Positions 39,206 to 48,175 of a DNA stretch of 64,000 nucleotides are shown one piece after another. The stretch's first letter is position 1; each line of letters begins with the position of its first letter. The position numbers were made by a program, and so were the translations under genes. The stretch comes from Pseudomonas sp. GV071 (GTDB taxonomy: Bacteria; Pseudomonadota; Gammaproteobacteria; Pseudomonadales; Pseudomonadaceae): NCBI RefSeq assembly GCF_003050835.1, contig NZ_QAOJ01000003.1:186001-250000 (forward strand), written 5' to 3'. The notes below the pieces were generated by a model. That model saw nothing but the letters and a program-made list of their open reading frames with translations. It had not been told where the DNA came from and made no database searches.

Positions 39206-40315
39206 CTACTTCACCGGCGGCGCAGGCACCACTTCTATGACTTCAACCGTCTCCACCACCTCTTCGCCATAGACATCCGAACGTTTATAGAAGTCATGGG
39301 CGTGGCGCAGCACCACCATGATCACCGCCGCCACCGGCAGCGCCAGCAGAATGCCGGTGAAGCCGAACAGTTCGCCGCCGGCCAGAATGGCGAAAATCAC
39401 GGCGACCGGGTGCAAGCCGATGCGGTCGCCCACCAGCAGTGGCGTCAGCAGCATGCCTTCGAGCAGTTGGCCGACGGTGAAGACGGCAGCGATGCCCAGC
39501 AGCGGGTAGAACTCGGTGCCGAACTGGAAGAAGCCGGCGGTAATGGCGGCGCCAAAGCCGATCACAAAGCCCATGTACGGCACGATGCTGGCGAGGCCCG
39601 CGATGATGCCGATCAGCAGGCCCAGTTCCAGACCTACCAGCATCAGGCCGGTGGAATAGATCACGCCCAGGCCGAGCATCACCAGCAGTTGCCCGCGCAG
39701 AAAGGCGCCAAGCACTTCGTGGCATTCGCCGAGCAGTTGCACGATAAATCCTTCGCGGCTGCGGGGCAGCAGGCCGCGCAGTTTGGCGACCATGATGTCC
39801 CAGTCGCGCAGCAGGTAGAAACTCACCACCGGAATCAGCACCACGTTGCCCAGCCAACCGAGCAACGCCAGGCTCGAGGCACCGGCAGAGGCCAGCACGG
39901 TGCCGACGATATCGGTGGTCTGGCCCAGGTGCTCGGTGACGGCGGCTTTGATCCTGTCGAATTTCCAGAAGCCCTCGCCCAGGCCGAGCTTGGCTTGCAC
40001 CCAGGGCAAGGCGCTGTGTTGCGCCCAGTCAATCATTTGCGGCGCCAGTTCATACAAGCGCACCAGCTGTTTACCGAGCATGGGCACCAGAACCAACAGG
40101 GCGATCACCAGAATCAGGGTGAACACGCTGAACACCACGATCACGGCCCAGGTGCGCGAGAGTTTCCAGCGTTCCAGTTGGTCGGCAATCGGGTCGCCCA
40201 TGTAGGCCAGCAGAATGCCGATAAGGAAGGGCGAAAGAATCGGGTGAATGGCCCATAACAGCGCAACGAGCAGCAACAGCGCGGCAATCCATAGCCAGTG
40301 ACGGGTGTCAGTCAT
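39206..40315 (-). CDS. AI-2E-type membrane permease, second copy
   Basis: 369 residues. Two N-terminal helices (about 8-45), a third at 60-85, then a charged soluble stretch, and five C-terminal helices (150-355) with IVPYMGFVIGFGA and LTPLLVGDRIGLHPVAVIFA of the AI-2 exporter family. Not close to the copy at 5.6-6.7 kb beyond family motifs. Starts 26 bases after the DUF2066 gene, same strand, so co-transcribed. Substrate unknown. Confidence 0.88.
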   Translation of the reverse strand: MTDTRHWLWIAALLLLVALLWAIHPILSPFLIGILLAYMGDPIADQLERWKLSRTWAVIVVFSVFTLILVIALLVLVPMLGKQLVRLYELAPQMIDWAQHSALPWVQAKLGLGEGFWKFDRIKAAVTEHLGQTTDIVGTVLASAGASSLALLGWLGNVVLIPVVSFYLLRDWDIMVAKLRGLLPRSREGFIVQLLGECHEVLGAFLRGQLLVMLGLGVIYSTGLMLVGLELGLLIGIIAGLASIVPYMGFVIGFGAAITAGFFQFGTEFYPLLGIAAVFTVGQLLEGMLLTPLLVGDRIGLHPVAVIFAILAGGELFGFTGILLALPVAAVIMVVLRHAHDFYKRSDVYGEEVVETVEVIEVVPAPPVK

Positions 40316-40341
40316 GCTCAAAAACCTCGGGGGAAAAGGGT

Positions 40342-41412
40342 TCACCAGCCGTAATGCAGAACGTTGGCAGCCGCAGCCGGAACAGGTGCGACCGGCGCCG
40401 GCACAGCGGCCTGGTCGGTCGGTGCGGTGTTGGCGTCAACCGGCGCTGCAGCCACCGGCTCTGGCGGCAGTTCCCGCATCCGGGCCAGGGCCAGTTGCGC
40501 GCGCAATTGCTCGCTGCTGGCTTTTACCCGGTAGGTCAGGCGATCGCCGACGGCGCTTTGCAGGCGCGCATCGAAGGGTTCGAGCAGGCGTTGCAGTTCG
40601 GCGTAACGGTTAAGGTCGGCGCCCTGGATGTCCAGGGTCAGGTCCTGGGCCGCGCCCTGGGCGGCGACAAAATGGGTAGCCAGGCGTTGGCTGACAGCCA
40701 GCAACACGGCATCAGCCACGGCATCGGCACTCGCGCCTTCGGCCTTGCCTTGCTCGCGGCTGTCGCCCAACCACAGGCGCCATTGGGCTTGCCATTGGCC
40801 GCCCTCTTCTTTGGCGTTCACGGCCAACAGGGCATCAGCGCCATAACGCGCAGACGGTTCCTTCAGTGCATCAGGATTATTGGCGGCGAGGTTTTCCGCA
40901 GTACCGGCCAGTTGTTCGTTGAGGTCTGCGATTGGCAGGCGCAGCGGCAAACCGCGGTTCTGCGCGGCACGTTGCAGGGAGGCCGCAGCCGGCTGGCTGT
41001 CGCCCACCAGGCTTGAGCCGTCCGCCGTGTTGTTCAGCCACCAGGCCAGCACAGCCGGGCGGTTTGCGCTCCACAGCGAAATGCCGGCCTGGCGCAAGCT
41101 GCGGTCGGTGCTGATGGCATCGAAGTCGACCACCAGAACCTGGGGCGGACCGTTTTCATAGCCGTACTGACTCACCAATTGCTGCGGGTCTTTGCGTAAC
41201 TCGGCAAGGGCCGGGTTGCTCAACGCCTTGCTGTCGCCCGTCAGGCGCAGCACCAAGGTGTCGAGGGCGCTGCTGAGGGCAGCCGCGCGCTCATCGGGCT
41301 GCTGGCTGGCCACCGGTTGGCGCACTTGGTAGAGGTCTTCGACGGGAGCGGCCTGGGTGGTCAGGCTGAACAGGGACAGACCCAGGGCGAACAAGGAAGC
41401 GGACAAACGCAT
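40342..41412 (-). CDS. DUF2066 periplasmic protein
   Basis: 356 residues with a signal peptide (MRLSASLFALGLSLFSLTTQA). Mixed alpha/beta body with DTLVLRLTGDSKALSNPALAELR near the start, the DUF2066 opening motif, and an Ala/Pro-rich tail. Function unknown. Pairs with the downstream permease; both lie beside purMN in pseudomonads, divergent from it in principle, with the chemoreceptor gene between here. Confidence 0.88.
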   Translation of the reverse strand: MRLSASLFALGLSLFSLTTQAAPVEDLYQVRQPVASQQPDERAAALSSALDTLVLRLTGDSKALSNPALAELRKDPQQLVSQYGYENGPPQVLVVDFDAISTDRSLRQAGISLWSANRPAVLAWWLNNTADGSSLVGDSQPAAASLQRAAQNRGLPLRLPIADLNEQLAGTAENLAANNPDALKEPSARYGADALLAVNAKEEGGQWQAQWRLWLGDSREQGKAEGASADAVADAVLLAVSQRLATHFVAAQGAAQDLTLDIQGADLNRYAELQRLLEPFDARLQSAVGDRLTYRVKASSEQLRAQLALARMRELPPEPVAAAPVDANTAPTDQAAVPAPVAPVPAAAANVLHYGW

Positions 41413-41646
41413 GGTGGGTTCTCGGCTCGGGGGGTAGCGACAGGCCTGCATGGCGGGCGCTGCTGCAAAGTGCCCTACCTTAAACAGGCGGCTTGGGGCC
41501 TGTCGAGAGCGGACTCGGCAGCGTGTGGAAATAGCGGCTTAACTAGCTAATTAATTGCGCCATTCAACAAGCGCAGCGGCCTGCCGATATGCATCGAACA
41601 AGGCGTCGGTGCGCGCCCCGGCAAACACAATAAAGAGGTAGCGACG

Positions 41647-43260
41647 GTGTCGATAAAATTACGTTTGCTCTTGTTGACCGCCACCGGCCTGCTGGCGGCG
41701 CTGATCCTCAGCCTGGTCAGCTTTATCGGCAACCATCAGGTGGCCGACGCGGTGCGCGCCAACCAGGTCAGCCTGAACGCGCTGCGCAACCATATGGAAG
41801 CCGACATGATGCACGACGCCCTGCGCGCCGATGTGCTGGCGGCCATGCTGGTGGGCCTGGGTAAAAGCACCACCACGGCAGAAGAAGCACGTTCGAGCCT
41901 GGAAGAACACGCCGGGCATTTTCGCGAAGTGCTGACAGAAAACCTGCAACTGCCGGTGAATGCAGCCATCAAGGCGGCGCTGAACAAGGTCAAGCCCAGC
42001 CTCGACTCTTACATCGCCGCCGCCGAAAGCATCGTCGCCCAGGCCCTGAGCAACCCGGAGGCCGCGCAGCAGCAACTGCCTACCTTCAATGCCGCCTTCA
42101 CCCAGCTGGAAGGCGAAATGGCCAGTCTCAGCGAGCTGATCGAAGACAACACCGGGCAAACCAGCAAAGACACCGAAAGCGCCCTCAGCACTGCCAACGT
42201 CACCCTGACCATCGTATTGCTCGCCAGCCTGCTGCTATTGGTGGTGCAGGGCACCTGGATTATCCGCGGCATCATGCGGCCGTTGCTGGCGGCCAGCAAA
42301 ATCGCCAGCAGCATTGCCCAGGGCGACCTCGGCCGCAGCATTGAACAACCCAGCCAGCAGGATGAAGCCAGCGCCCTGATCCGCAGCCTGGCGACCATGC
42401 AGGGCGACCTGCGCGGCATGATCGGCGTGGTGCGCGGCAATGCCGATAGCGTCAACAGCCTCACCCGCCAGCTCAGTTCCGGCTGCCATCAGGTGGCCGA
42501 TAGCAGCGCCCAGCAGAGCGAGGCGGCCAACACCATGGCCGCGGCCGCCAGCGAAATGACCGCCAGCATCGAAGAAATCACCCGCCACGCCGGGCAGGCG
42601 CTGGACATGGCCAATCAGGCCGAACGCCTGGCCAAAGACGGCGGCAAGGTGATTCACCAGGTGGTGCAGGACATGGATGGCATCGCCCGTTCGGTACAGG
42701 CCTCGGCCCAGGTGATTCGCACCCTGGACCAGGAGTCCGAGCAGATTTTCGGCATTATCCAAGTGATCAAGGGCATTGCCGACCAAACCAACCTGCTGGC
42801 GCTTAACGCCGCTATCGAGGCTGCGCGGGCGGGCGAACAGGGCCGTGGTTTTGCCGTGGTCGCCGATGAAGTGCGCAGCCTGGCCGGGCGCACCAGCGCC
42901 TCGACCCAGGAAATCGCCGCCATGGTGCAGCGCATCCAGACCAGCACCCGCGACGCTGCCACCAGCATGGAGGCCGGTGTCGCGCAGGTGGACAAGGGCA
43001 TGGCGGTAACCGCCGATGTCGAGCGGGCAATCCGCGAAATTCTAGAAGCGACCCTGAGCACCACCCAGCTGGTCAACGACATCAGCCGCACGATTGGCGA
43101 GCAGAGCCTGGCCAGCAACGAGATCGCCCACCAGGTGGAAACCATCGCCACCATGTCGGTGAGCAACAGCACGGTGATTGGCAAAACAGCCGATACCACC
43201 GACGAACTGTCGAACCTGGCCGGGCAATTGTCGCTGTCGGTGGATCGTTTCCGGCTCTAG
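41647..43260 (+). CDS. methyl-accepting chemotaxis protein
   Basis: 537 residues. GTG start (AGAGGT upstream). TM1 about 7-27, a periplasmic helical ligand domain of about 155 residues (four-helix-bundle type, rich in Ala/Gln), TM2 about 190-210, HAMP (about 212-265), and a signalling tip [20 protein letters not shown] at about 380-400, with [16 protein letters not shown] after it. No C-terminal CheR-binding pentapeptide. Ligand unknown. An MCP here is not part of the fixed purM neighbourhood I recall, so it may be a local insertion. Confidence 0.93.
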   Translation: MSIKLRLLLLTATGLLAALILSLVSFIGNHQVADAVRANQVSLNALRNHMEADMMHDALRADVLAAMLVGLGKSTTTAEEARSSLEEHAGHFREVLTENLQLPVNAAIKAALNKVKPSLDSYIAAAESIVAQALSNPEAAQQQLPTFNAAFTQLEGEMASLSELIEDNTGQTSKDTESALSTANVTLTIVLLASLLLLVVQGTWIIRGIMRPLLAASKIASSIAQGDLGRSIEQPSQQDEASALIRSLATMQGDLRGMIGVVRGNADSVNSLTRQLSSGCHQVADSSAQQSEAANTMAAAASEMTASIEEITRHAGQALDMANQAERLAKDGGKVIHQVVQDMDGIARSVQASAQVIRTLDQESEQIFGIIQVIKGIADQTNLLALNAAIEAARAGEQGRGFAVVADEVRSLAGRTSASTQEIAAMVQRIQTSTRDAATSMEAGVAQVDKGMAVTADVERAIREILEATLSTTQLVNDISRTIGEQSLASNEIAHQVETIATMSVSNSTVIGKTADTTDELSNLAGQLSLSVDRFRL

Positions 43261-43433
43261 CCATGGCGGGCAGCGATTAATTTCCTGCCCGTCCGGCTGC
43301 GCGGATGGCCGGCCACGGGCAAGCCTGATAAAATCGCGCGCCTTCGCAGACCGTGCCTCGAATGCGTGCTGGCCCTTGTGCCGCCGCTGCCCCGGTCGCT
43401 CCCCGAACATCCCTTTCATAAAGGCCTGGATCT

Positions 43434-44492
43434 ATGAGCAAGCAACCCTCCATTAGCTACAAGGACGCCGGCGTCGATATCGATGCAGGTGAAGCCCTGG
43501 TCGAACGCATCAAAAGCGTGGCCAAGCGCACTGCGCGTCCGGAAGTGATGGGCGGCCTGGGTGGCTTCGGCGCCCTCTGCGAGATCCCCGCTGGTTACAA
43601 ACAACCGGTGCTGGTCAGCGGTACCGATGGCGTCGGCACCAAGCTGCGCCTGGCGCTGAACCTGAACAAACACGACAGCATCGGCCAGGACCTGGTCGCC
43701 ATGTGCGTCAACGACCTGGTGGTATGCGGCGCCGAGCCGCTGTTCTTCCTCGACTACTACGCCACCGGCAAACTCAACGTTGATGTGGCCGCTACCGTAG
43801 TTACCGGCATTGGCGCCGGCTGCGAACTGGCTGGCTGCTCGCTGGTCGGTGGGGAAACCGCCGAAATGCCGGGCATGTACGAAGGCGAAGACTACGACCT
43901 CGCCGGTTTCTGCGTTGGCGTGGTGGAAAAGGCTGAAATCATCGACGGCTCCAAGGTGCAAACCGGCGACGCGCTGATCGCTCTGCCCTCCTCCGGCCCG
44001 CACTCCAACGGCTACTCGCTGATCCGCAAGATCATCGAAGTGTCCGGTGCCGACATCGAAACCATACAGCTCGAAGGCAAAGCCCTGACCGAACTGCTAA
44101 TGGCGCCGACCCGCATCTATGTCAAACCGCTGCTCAAGCTGATCAAAGACACCGGCGCGGTCAAAGCCATGGCCCACATCACCGGTGGCGGCCTGCTGGA
44201 CAACATCCCGCGCGTACTGCCAGACGGCGCCCAAGCCGTGGTCGATGTCGCCAGCTGGAAACGCCCAGCGGTGTTCGACTGGCTGCAGCAGCAAGGCAAC
44301 GTCAACGAAACCGAAATGCACCGCGTGCTGAACTGCGGCGTGGGCATGGTGATCTGCGTGGCTCAAGAGCACGTCGAAAGCGTACTGGCCAACCTCACCG
44401 CCAGCGGCGAGCAACCATGGGTGATCGGCCAGATCAACGCCGGCGCCGCCGATGCTGATCGCGTTGTATTGAACAACCTGAAAGCCCACTGA
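43434..44492 (+). CDS. purM: phosphoribosylformylglycinamidine cyclo-ligase PurM
   Basis: 352 residues. Closes the imidazole ring to AIR using ATP. Family marks: [20 protein letters not shown] at the N-terminus, [26 protein letters not shown]-grasp-unrelated PurM fold. The last base of its stop is the first base of the purN start (TGATG), so the two are coupled. Confidence 0.97.
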   Translation: MSKQPSISYKDAGVDIDAGEALVERIKSVAKRTARPEVMGGLGGFGALCEIPAGYKQPVLVSGTDGVGTKLRLALNLNKHDSIGQDLVAMCVNDLVVCGAEPLFFLDYYATGKLNVDVAATVVTGIGAGCELAGCSLVGGETAEMPGMYEGEDYDLAGFCVGVVEKAEIIDGSKVQTGDALIALPSSGPHSNGYSLIRKIIEVSGADIETIQLEGKALTELLMAPTRIYVKPLLKLIKDTGAVKAMAHITGGGLLDNIPRVLPDGAQAVVDVASWKRPAVFDWLQQQGNVNETEMHRVLNCGVGMVICVAQEHVESVLANLTASGEQPWVIGQINAGAADADRVVLNNLKAH

Positions 44493-45148
44493 TGCCCAAC
44501 GCCTCACCCTGCAATGTGGTGGTGCTGCTGTCCGGTTCGGGCAGCAACCTGCAGGCGTTGATCGATGACATTCAGGGCAGCACCAGCGCTGCCCGAATCT
44601 GCGCGGTGATCTCCAACCGCGCCGACGCCTATGGCCTGGAACGGGCCAAGGCCGCCGGTATCGCCACCCATGTGCTCGACCACACCACCTTCTCCGACCG
44701 CGAAAGCTTCGATACCGCGCTGATGGCGCTGATCGACAGCTGCCAGCCGCAGCTGGTGTTGCTGGCCGGCTTCATGCGGATTCTGAGCGGCGCCTTTGTG
44801 CGCCACTACGAAGGCCGTCTGCTGAATATCCACCCCTCTCTGCTGCCCAAATACAAAGGCCTGCACACCCATCAACGGGCGCTGGATGCCGGCGACAGCG
44901 AGCATGGCTGCAGCGTGCATTTTGTAACGGAGGAACTCGATGGAGGGCCTCTGGTCGTACAAGCTGTTGTGCCGGTGCGCGTCGATGACACGGCGCAGAG
45001 CCTGGCCAATCGCGTACATGCTCAAGAACACCAGATTTACCCACTCGCTGTGCGCTGGTTCGCCGATGGTGACTTGCGCCTTTGCAGCGAGGGGGCAATG
45101 CTGAAAGCGCAATTGTTACCGGCCACCGGCCACCTGATCCGAACCTAG
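44492..45148 (+). CDS. purN: GAR transformylase PurN
   Basis: 218 residues, 10-formyl-THF-dependent. VLLSGSGSNLQALID at the N-terminus, AGFMRILSGAFV, the active-site loop NIHPSLLPKYKGLHTHQRAL, then HFVTEELDGG with the catalytic Asp. Translationally coupled to purM. The DUF3108 gene follows 8 bases later. Confidence 0.97.
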   Translation: MPNASPCNVVVLLSGSGSNLQALIDDIQGSTSAARICAVISNRADAYGLERAKAAGIATHVLDHTTFSDRESFDTALMALIDSCQPQLVLLAGFMRILSGAFVRHYEGRLLNIHPSLLPKYKGLHTHQRALDAGDSEHGCSVHFVTEELDGGPLVVQAVVPVRVDDTAQSLANRVHAQEHQIYPLAVRWFADGDLRLCSEGAMLKAQLLPATGHLIRT

Positions 45149-45156
45149 GAGACTTT

Positions 45157-45867
45157 ATGCGTCGTGCCTTGCTGTTCGTCCTCGCCGTGCTAACCCTGCC
45201 GGCGCAGGCCCTGGAGCTGAAACCGTTCTCTGCCAGCTACACCGCGGACTGGAAACAGATCCCCGTCAGCGGCAGCGCTGAACGCAGCCTGCAAAAGCAA
45301 GCCGACGGTCGTTGGTTGCTGAATTTCAAAGCCGCCATGCTGGTGGCGAGCCTCACCGAAGAAAGCACTTTCCGAATTGATGGCACTACCTTTCTGCCGT
45401 TGACCTACCGCTATGATCGCAGCGGCCTGGGCAAAGGCAAATCGGTGGAACTGGACTTCGACTGGGACGCCAAGAAAGTCATCGGCAGCGACCGTGGCGA
45501 CCAGGTGTCGCTACCGCTGAACCGCGGCATCCAGGACAAATCCACCTACCAGGTGGTGCTGCAAGCCGATGTGGCTGCCGGCAAGAAGACCATGAGCTAC
45601 CAGGTGGTGGATGGCGGCGATATCGAAACCTACGACTTCCGCGTACTGGGCGAAGAGAAGGTCGAGACCATGGCCGGCAGCGTCGATGCGATCAAGGTCG
45701 AGCGTGTGCGTGACCCGACCCAAAGCAGCCGCAAGACCGTGCTGTGGTTCGCCAAAGACTGGAACTACCTGCTGGTGCGCCTCTACCAGGTAGAGAAAGA
45801 CGGCAAGGAATACCAGATCATGCTCAAAGACGGCAGCGTGGATGGCAAAGCGGTGAAAGGCAGCTAA
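45157..45867 (+). CDS. DUF3108 periplasmic protein
   Basis: 236 residues with a signal peptide (MRRALLFVLAVLTLPAQA). A beta-rich LolA/B-like barrel predicted from alternating strands (SASYTADWKQIPVSGSAERS; TYRYDRSGLG). AGGAGA 5 bases before the ATG. The family is known next to purN in pseudomonads. Function unknown; an envelope lipid-handling role is guesswork. Confidence 0.87.
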   Translation: MRRALLFVLAVLTLPAQALELKPFSASYTADWKQIPVSGSAERSLQKQADGRWLLNFKAAMLVASLTEESTFRIDGTTFLPLTYRYDRSGLGKGKSVELDFDWDAKKVIGSDRGDQVSLPLNRGIQDKSTYQVVLQADVAAGKKTMSYQVVDGGDIETYDFRVLGEEKVETMAGSVDAIKVERVRDPTQSSRKTVLWFAKDWNYLLVRLYQVEKDGKEYQIMLKDGSVDGKAVKGS

Positions 45868-45881
45868 GCCAAGCCACCGCA

Positions 45882-45910
45882 CAAAAGCCCCGCCCATGCG
45901 GGGCTTTTTT
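45882..45910 (+). terminator. purMN-DUF3108 terminator
   Basis: AAAGCCCCGC-(CCAT)-GCGGGGCTTT stem with T6. Confidence 0.92.
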
Positions 45911-45928
45911 ATGCGACAGCGCAAAGGC

Positions 45929-46007
45929 TATCGGGGCTGAATCGGATGGCTGCCCCCTCTCCCACAATGGTCCGTGCTTGCTCTGTGGGAGAGGCTTCAG
46001 CCTCGAT
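45929..46007. repeat. divergent REP-like pair
   Basis: ATCGGGGCTGAA with CCTCTCCCACA at the left, and TGTGGGAGAGGCTTCAGCCT at the right running to CGAT. Arms differ from the main REP family (GTGGGAGAGG for GTAGGAGCGG), so a second, related family. Confidence 0.7.
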
Positions 46008-46168
46008 CTTTTGATCTTGAAACCCATCAGATAACCACAGCCCCCCGTCCTACAGTGTTCAGAAAATGCTCTTTTCAGGAACGCTCCGACAAAACAAAAA
46101 TCCCCTTCTGGCAGATCGCTCCGCGTAACTCTTAACTTGCCGTGCAAGCAACCCACGGAGCCGCCGCC

Positions 46169-46438
46169 ATGATTACCCGCCTCGCCACCATCACCCTGCT
46201 GTCCTCCCTAGTCACTGCCCCATCCGCTTTCGCCGACGGCGGCACCATCCAGATCGAAGGCCAGATCGTCAATCCAACCTGTAACGTCACTACAGCAACC
46301 AACGCCGACGCCCTGCAAACAGCCAACGAAAACGATGCCTGCGCCGGGGGCTACCCCGCCTTCACAGCCCAATACCTACCCCTGAATCCCGGCGAAACCA
46401 GCGTCGACAATCAGGTCATCACCCTCACCTACAACTGA
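46169..46438 (+). CDS. secreted fimbrial-subunit-like fragment
   Basis: 89 residues. Signal peptide to about residue 22 (TAPSAFA), then DGGTIQIEGQIVNPTCNVTT, which is the start of type 1 pilin-like domains (G-x-I-x-F-x-G-x-I-V-x-x-T-C). A second Cys follows at DACAGG. A complete pilin domain is about 150 residues, so this protein stops after roughly the first half, lacking the last strands. No chaperone or usher is nearby. Either a shortened independent protein or a pseudogene remnant. ACGGAG precedes the ATG. Confidence 0.6.
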   Translation: MITRLATITLLSSLVTAPSAFADGGTIQIEGQIVNPTCNVTTATNADALQTANENDACAGGYPAFTAQYLPLNPGETSVDNQVITLTYN

Positions 46439-46534
46439 GGCCAACCGACCACCGCGCCGCCACCGATCAATTTGCGATTGCCAGCGCTGCGCCGCGCTGG
46501 TATCTGTACATGCACACAGTGGTTTGGCGTACCA

Positions 46535-48175
46535 ATGCACTCCCTCGACGATCCCCGTTTCTATTACCTGGCCAACTTTCATAAAGCGCTGGCCTGGCTG
46601 GCTGCGCGTTATAACGACTTGTTCGACGCGCACGAGGCGGCCTTCTTCCGTCAGTTCGGCGAGCTGCCGCTGGCCTCGCAGGCGCTGCTGACGCGGATGA
46701 TCATGCGCAAGGGCCCGCACTTTCGCGCCAGCAAACTGAGCTACGAAGAAATCGGCTGTCCGCGCCAGGCTGCCGAGCCGCTGCTGGCCCATGGTTGGAT
46801 CAGCAATGCGTACACCCTCAGCCTGCAGGAACTCTTCGTCTACCTGCGCAAGGACGAAGTGCTGCAGCAGTTCGGCGCCCTGCTCGCCACCCGCACCGCC
46901 AATAAACCGCAACTGCTCGAACAGCTGGAAAACCAGCTGGAAGGCGAACGGCCATTCAGCCAGTGGTGCCCGCACCTGGACGACCCGCTGTTGACGCTGG
47001 GCATCGGCGAATTGATCGACCGCCTGCGTCTGATGTTCTTCGGCAATCTGCACCAGGACTGGATCGAGTTCGTGCTCTCGGACCTGGGCATTTTCCGTTA
47101 CGAGCAGGTTGAGCTGAGCGCCGACTCGCGCGGGTTTACCCGCCGTGAAGACGTCGATACCTACCTGCACCTGTGGCACTGCCGCCAGCGCTTCGAGGCT
47201 GGCGAGCCGTTGACCGAGGTATTGGAGCAAATTGCCGAAGTGCACACCGAGAACCCGTTGCTGGTGGAGCGGCGCGGCAAACTGCTGTTCGCCATTGGCC
47301 AGCACCTGGAACGCCTGGGCGAGCTGGAGCATGCCTTGGCGTTGTATGGCGTTAGCGCTTATCCACAGGCCCGACAACGGCAGATTCGCGTGCTGGAACG
47401 CCTGGCTCAGTACGAGCAGGCACACGCCCTGGCGCAGCAAGCCGCTGCCTCGCCGGTCAACGATGCCGAAGCACAGCTGGTGGCCCGCGCCCTTGCCCGC
47501 CTGAACCGGCAACTCGGGTTGGCCAAAGCCAGCAAGCCAGCCAAGGTGGAAGCCGGCCTGATCGAACTGAGCCTGCCTTTTCACCCTGACTTCAGCGTCG
47601 AACAACGCGTGCAACTGCACCTCGGCGAAGACCATGCCCCCGTGCATTACGTGGAAAACACCCTGATCTGCAGCCTGTTCGGCCTGCTCTGCTGGTCGGC
47701 GATTTATGCGCCGCTGCCGGGGGCGTTTTTCCACCCGTTCCACAGCGGCCCGGTGGATTTATTGCGCGCCGACTTTACCCAGCGCCGTGCCGCGCTGTTT
47801 GCCGAGTGCCTGGCGGCGCTGGACAGCGAGGCCTACAAAACCCGCATCCGCGCTACCTTCCAGGAAAAATTCGGCATCCAGTCGCCCTTCGTGTACTGGG
47901 GGCTGCTCACGGAAGAATTACTGGAACAGGCCCTCACCTGCCTGCCCGCCGCCCATTTGCGCGCCTGGTTCCAACGGTTGCTGGGCGACATCAAAGCCAA
48001 CCGCGCCGGCATGCCCGACCTGATCCAGTTCTGGCCGGCCGAGCAGCGCTACCGAATGATCGAGGTAAAAGGCCCCGGCGACCGCCTGCAAGACAACCAG
48101 AAACGCTGGCTGGCCTTTTGTGCCGAGAACGGCATGCCGGTGGACGTTTGTTATGTGCAGTGGTGTGAGGCGTGA
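46535..48175 (+). CDS. FAN1-type VRR-NUC nuclease
   Basis: 546 residues. An N-terminal SAP-like/helical region (MRKGPHFRASKLSYEEIG about 45-70), a central TPR-like helical region (about 230-340) and a C-terminal VRR-NUC domain (about 470-546) whose catalytic elements are MPDLIQFW and MIEVKGPGDRLQDNQKRW (Asp, Glu, Lys). This is the full FAN1 layout. FAN1 unhooks interstrand crosslinks; the P. aeruginosa enzyme has been studied structurally. Ends overlapping the helicase gene by four bases (GTGA). Confidence 0.9.
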   Translation: MHSLDDPRFYYLANFHKALAWLAARYNDLFDAHEAAFFRQFGELPLASQALLTRMIMRKGPHFRASKLSYEEIGCPRQAAEPLLAHGWISNAYTLSLQELFVYLRKDEVLQQFGALLATRTANKPQLLEQLENQLEGERPFSQWCPHLDDPLLTLGIGELIDRLRLMFFGNLHQDWIEFVLSDLGIFRYEQVELSADSRGFTRREDVDTYLHLWHCRQRFEAGEPLTEVLEQIAEVHTENPLLVERRGKLLFAIGQHLERLGELEHALALYGVSAYPQARQRQIRVLERLAQYEQAHALAQQAAASPVNDAEAQLVARALARLNRQLGLAKASKPAKVEAGLIELSLPFHPDFSVEQRVQLHLGEDHAPVHYVENTLICSLFGLLCWSAIYAPLPGAFFHPFHSGPVDLLRADFTQRRAALFAECLAALDSEAYKTRIRATFQEKFGIQSPFVYWGLLTEELLEQALTCLPAAHLRAWFQRLLGDIKANRAGMPDLIQFWPAEQRYRMIEVKGPGDRLQDNQKRWLAFCAENGMPVDVCYVQWCEA

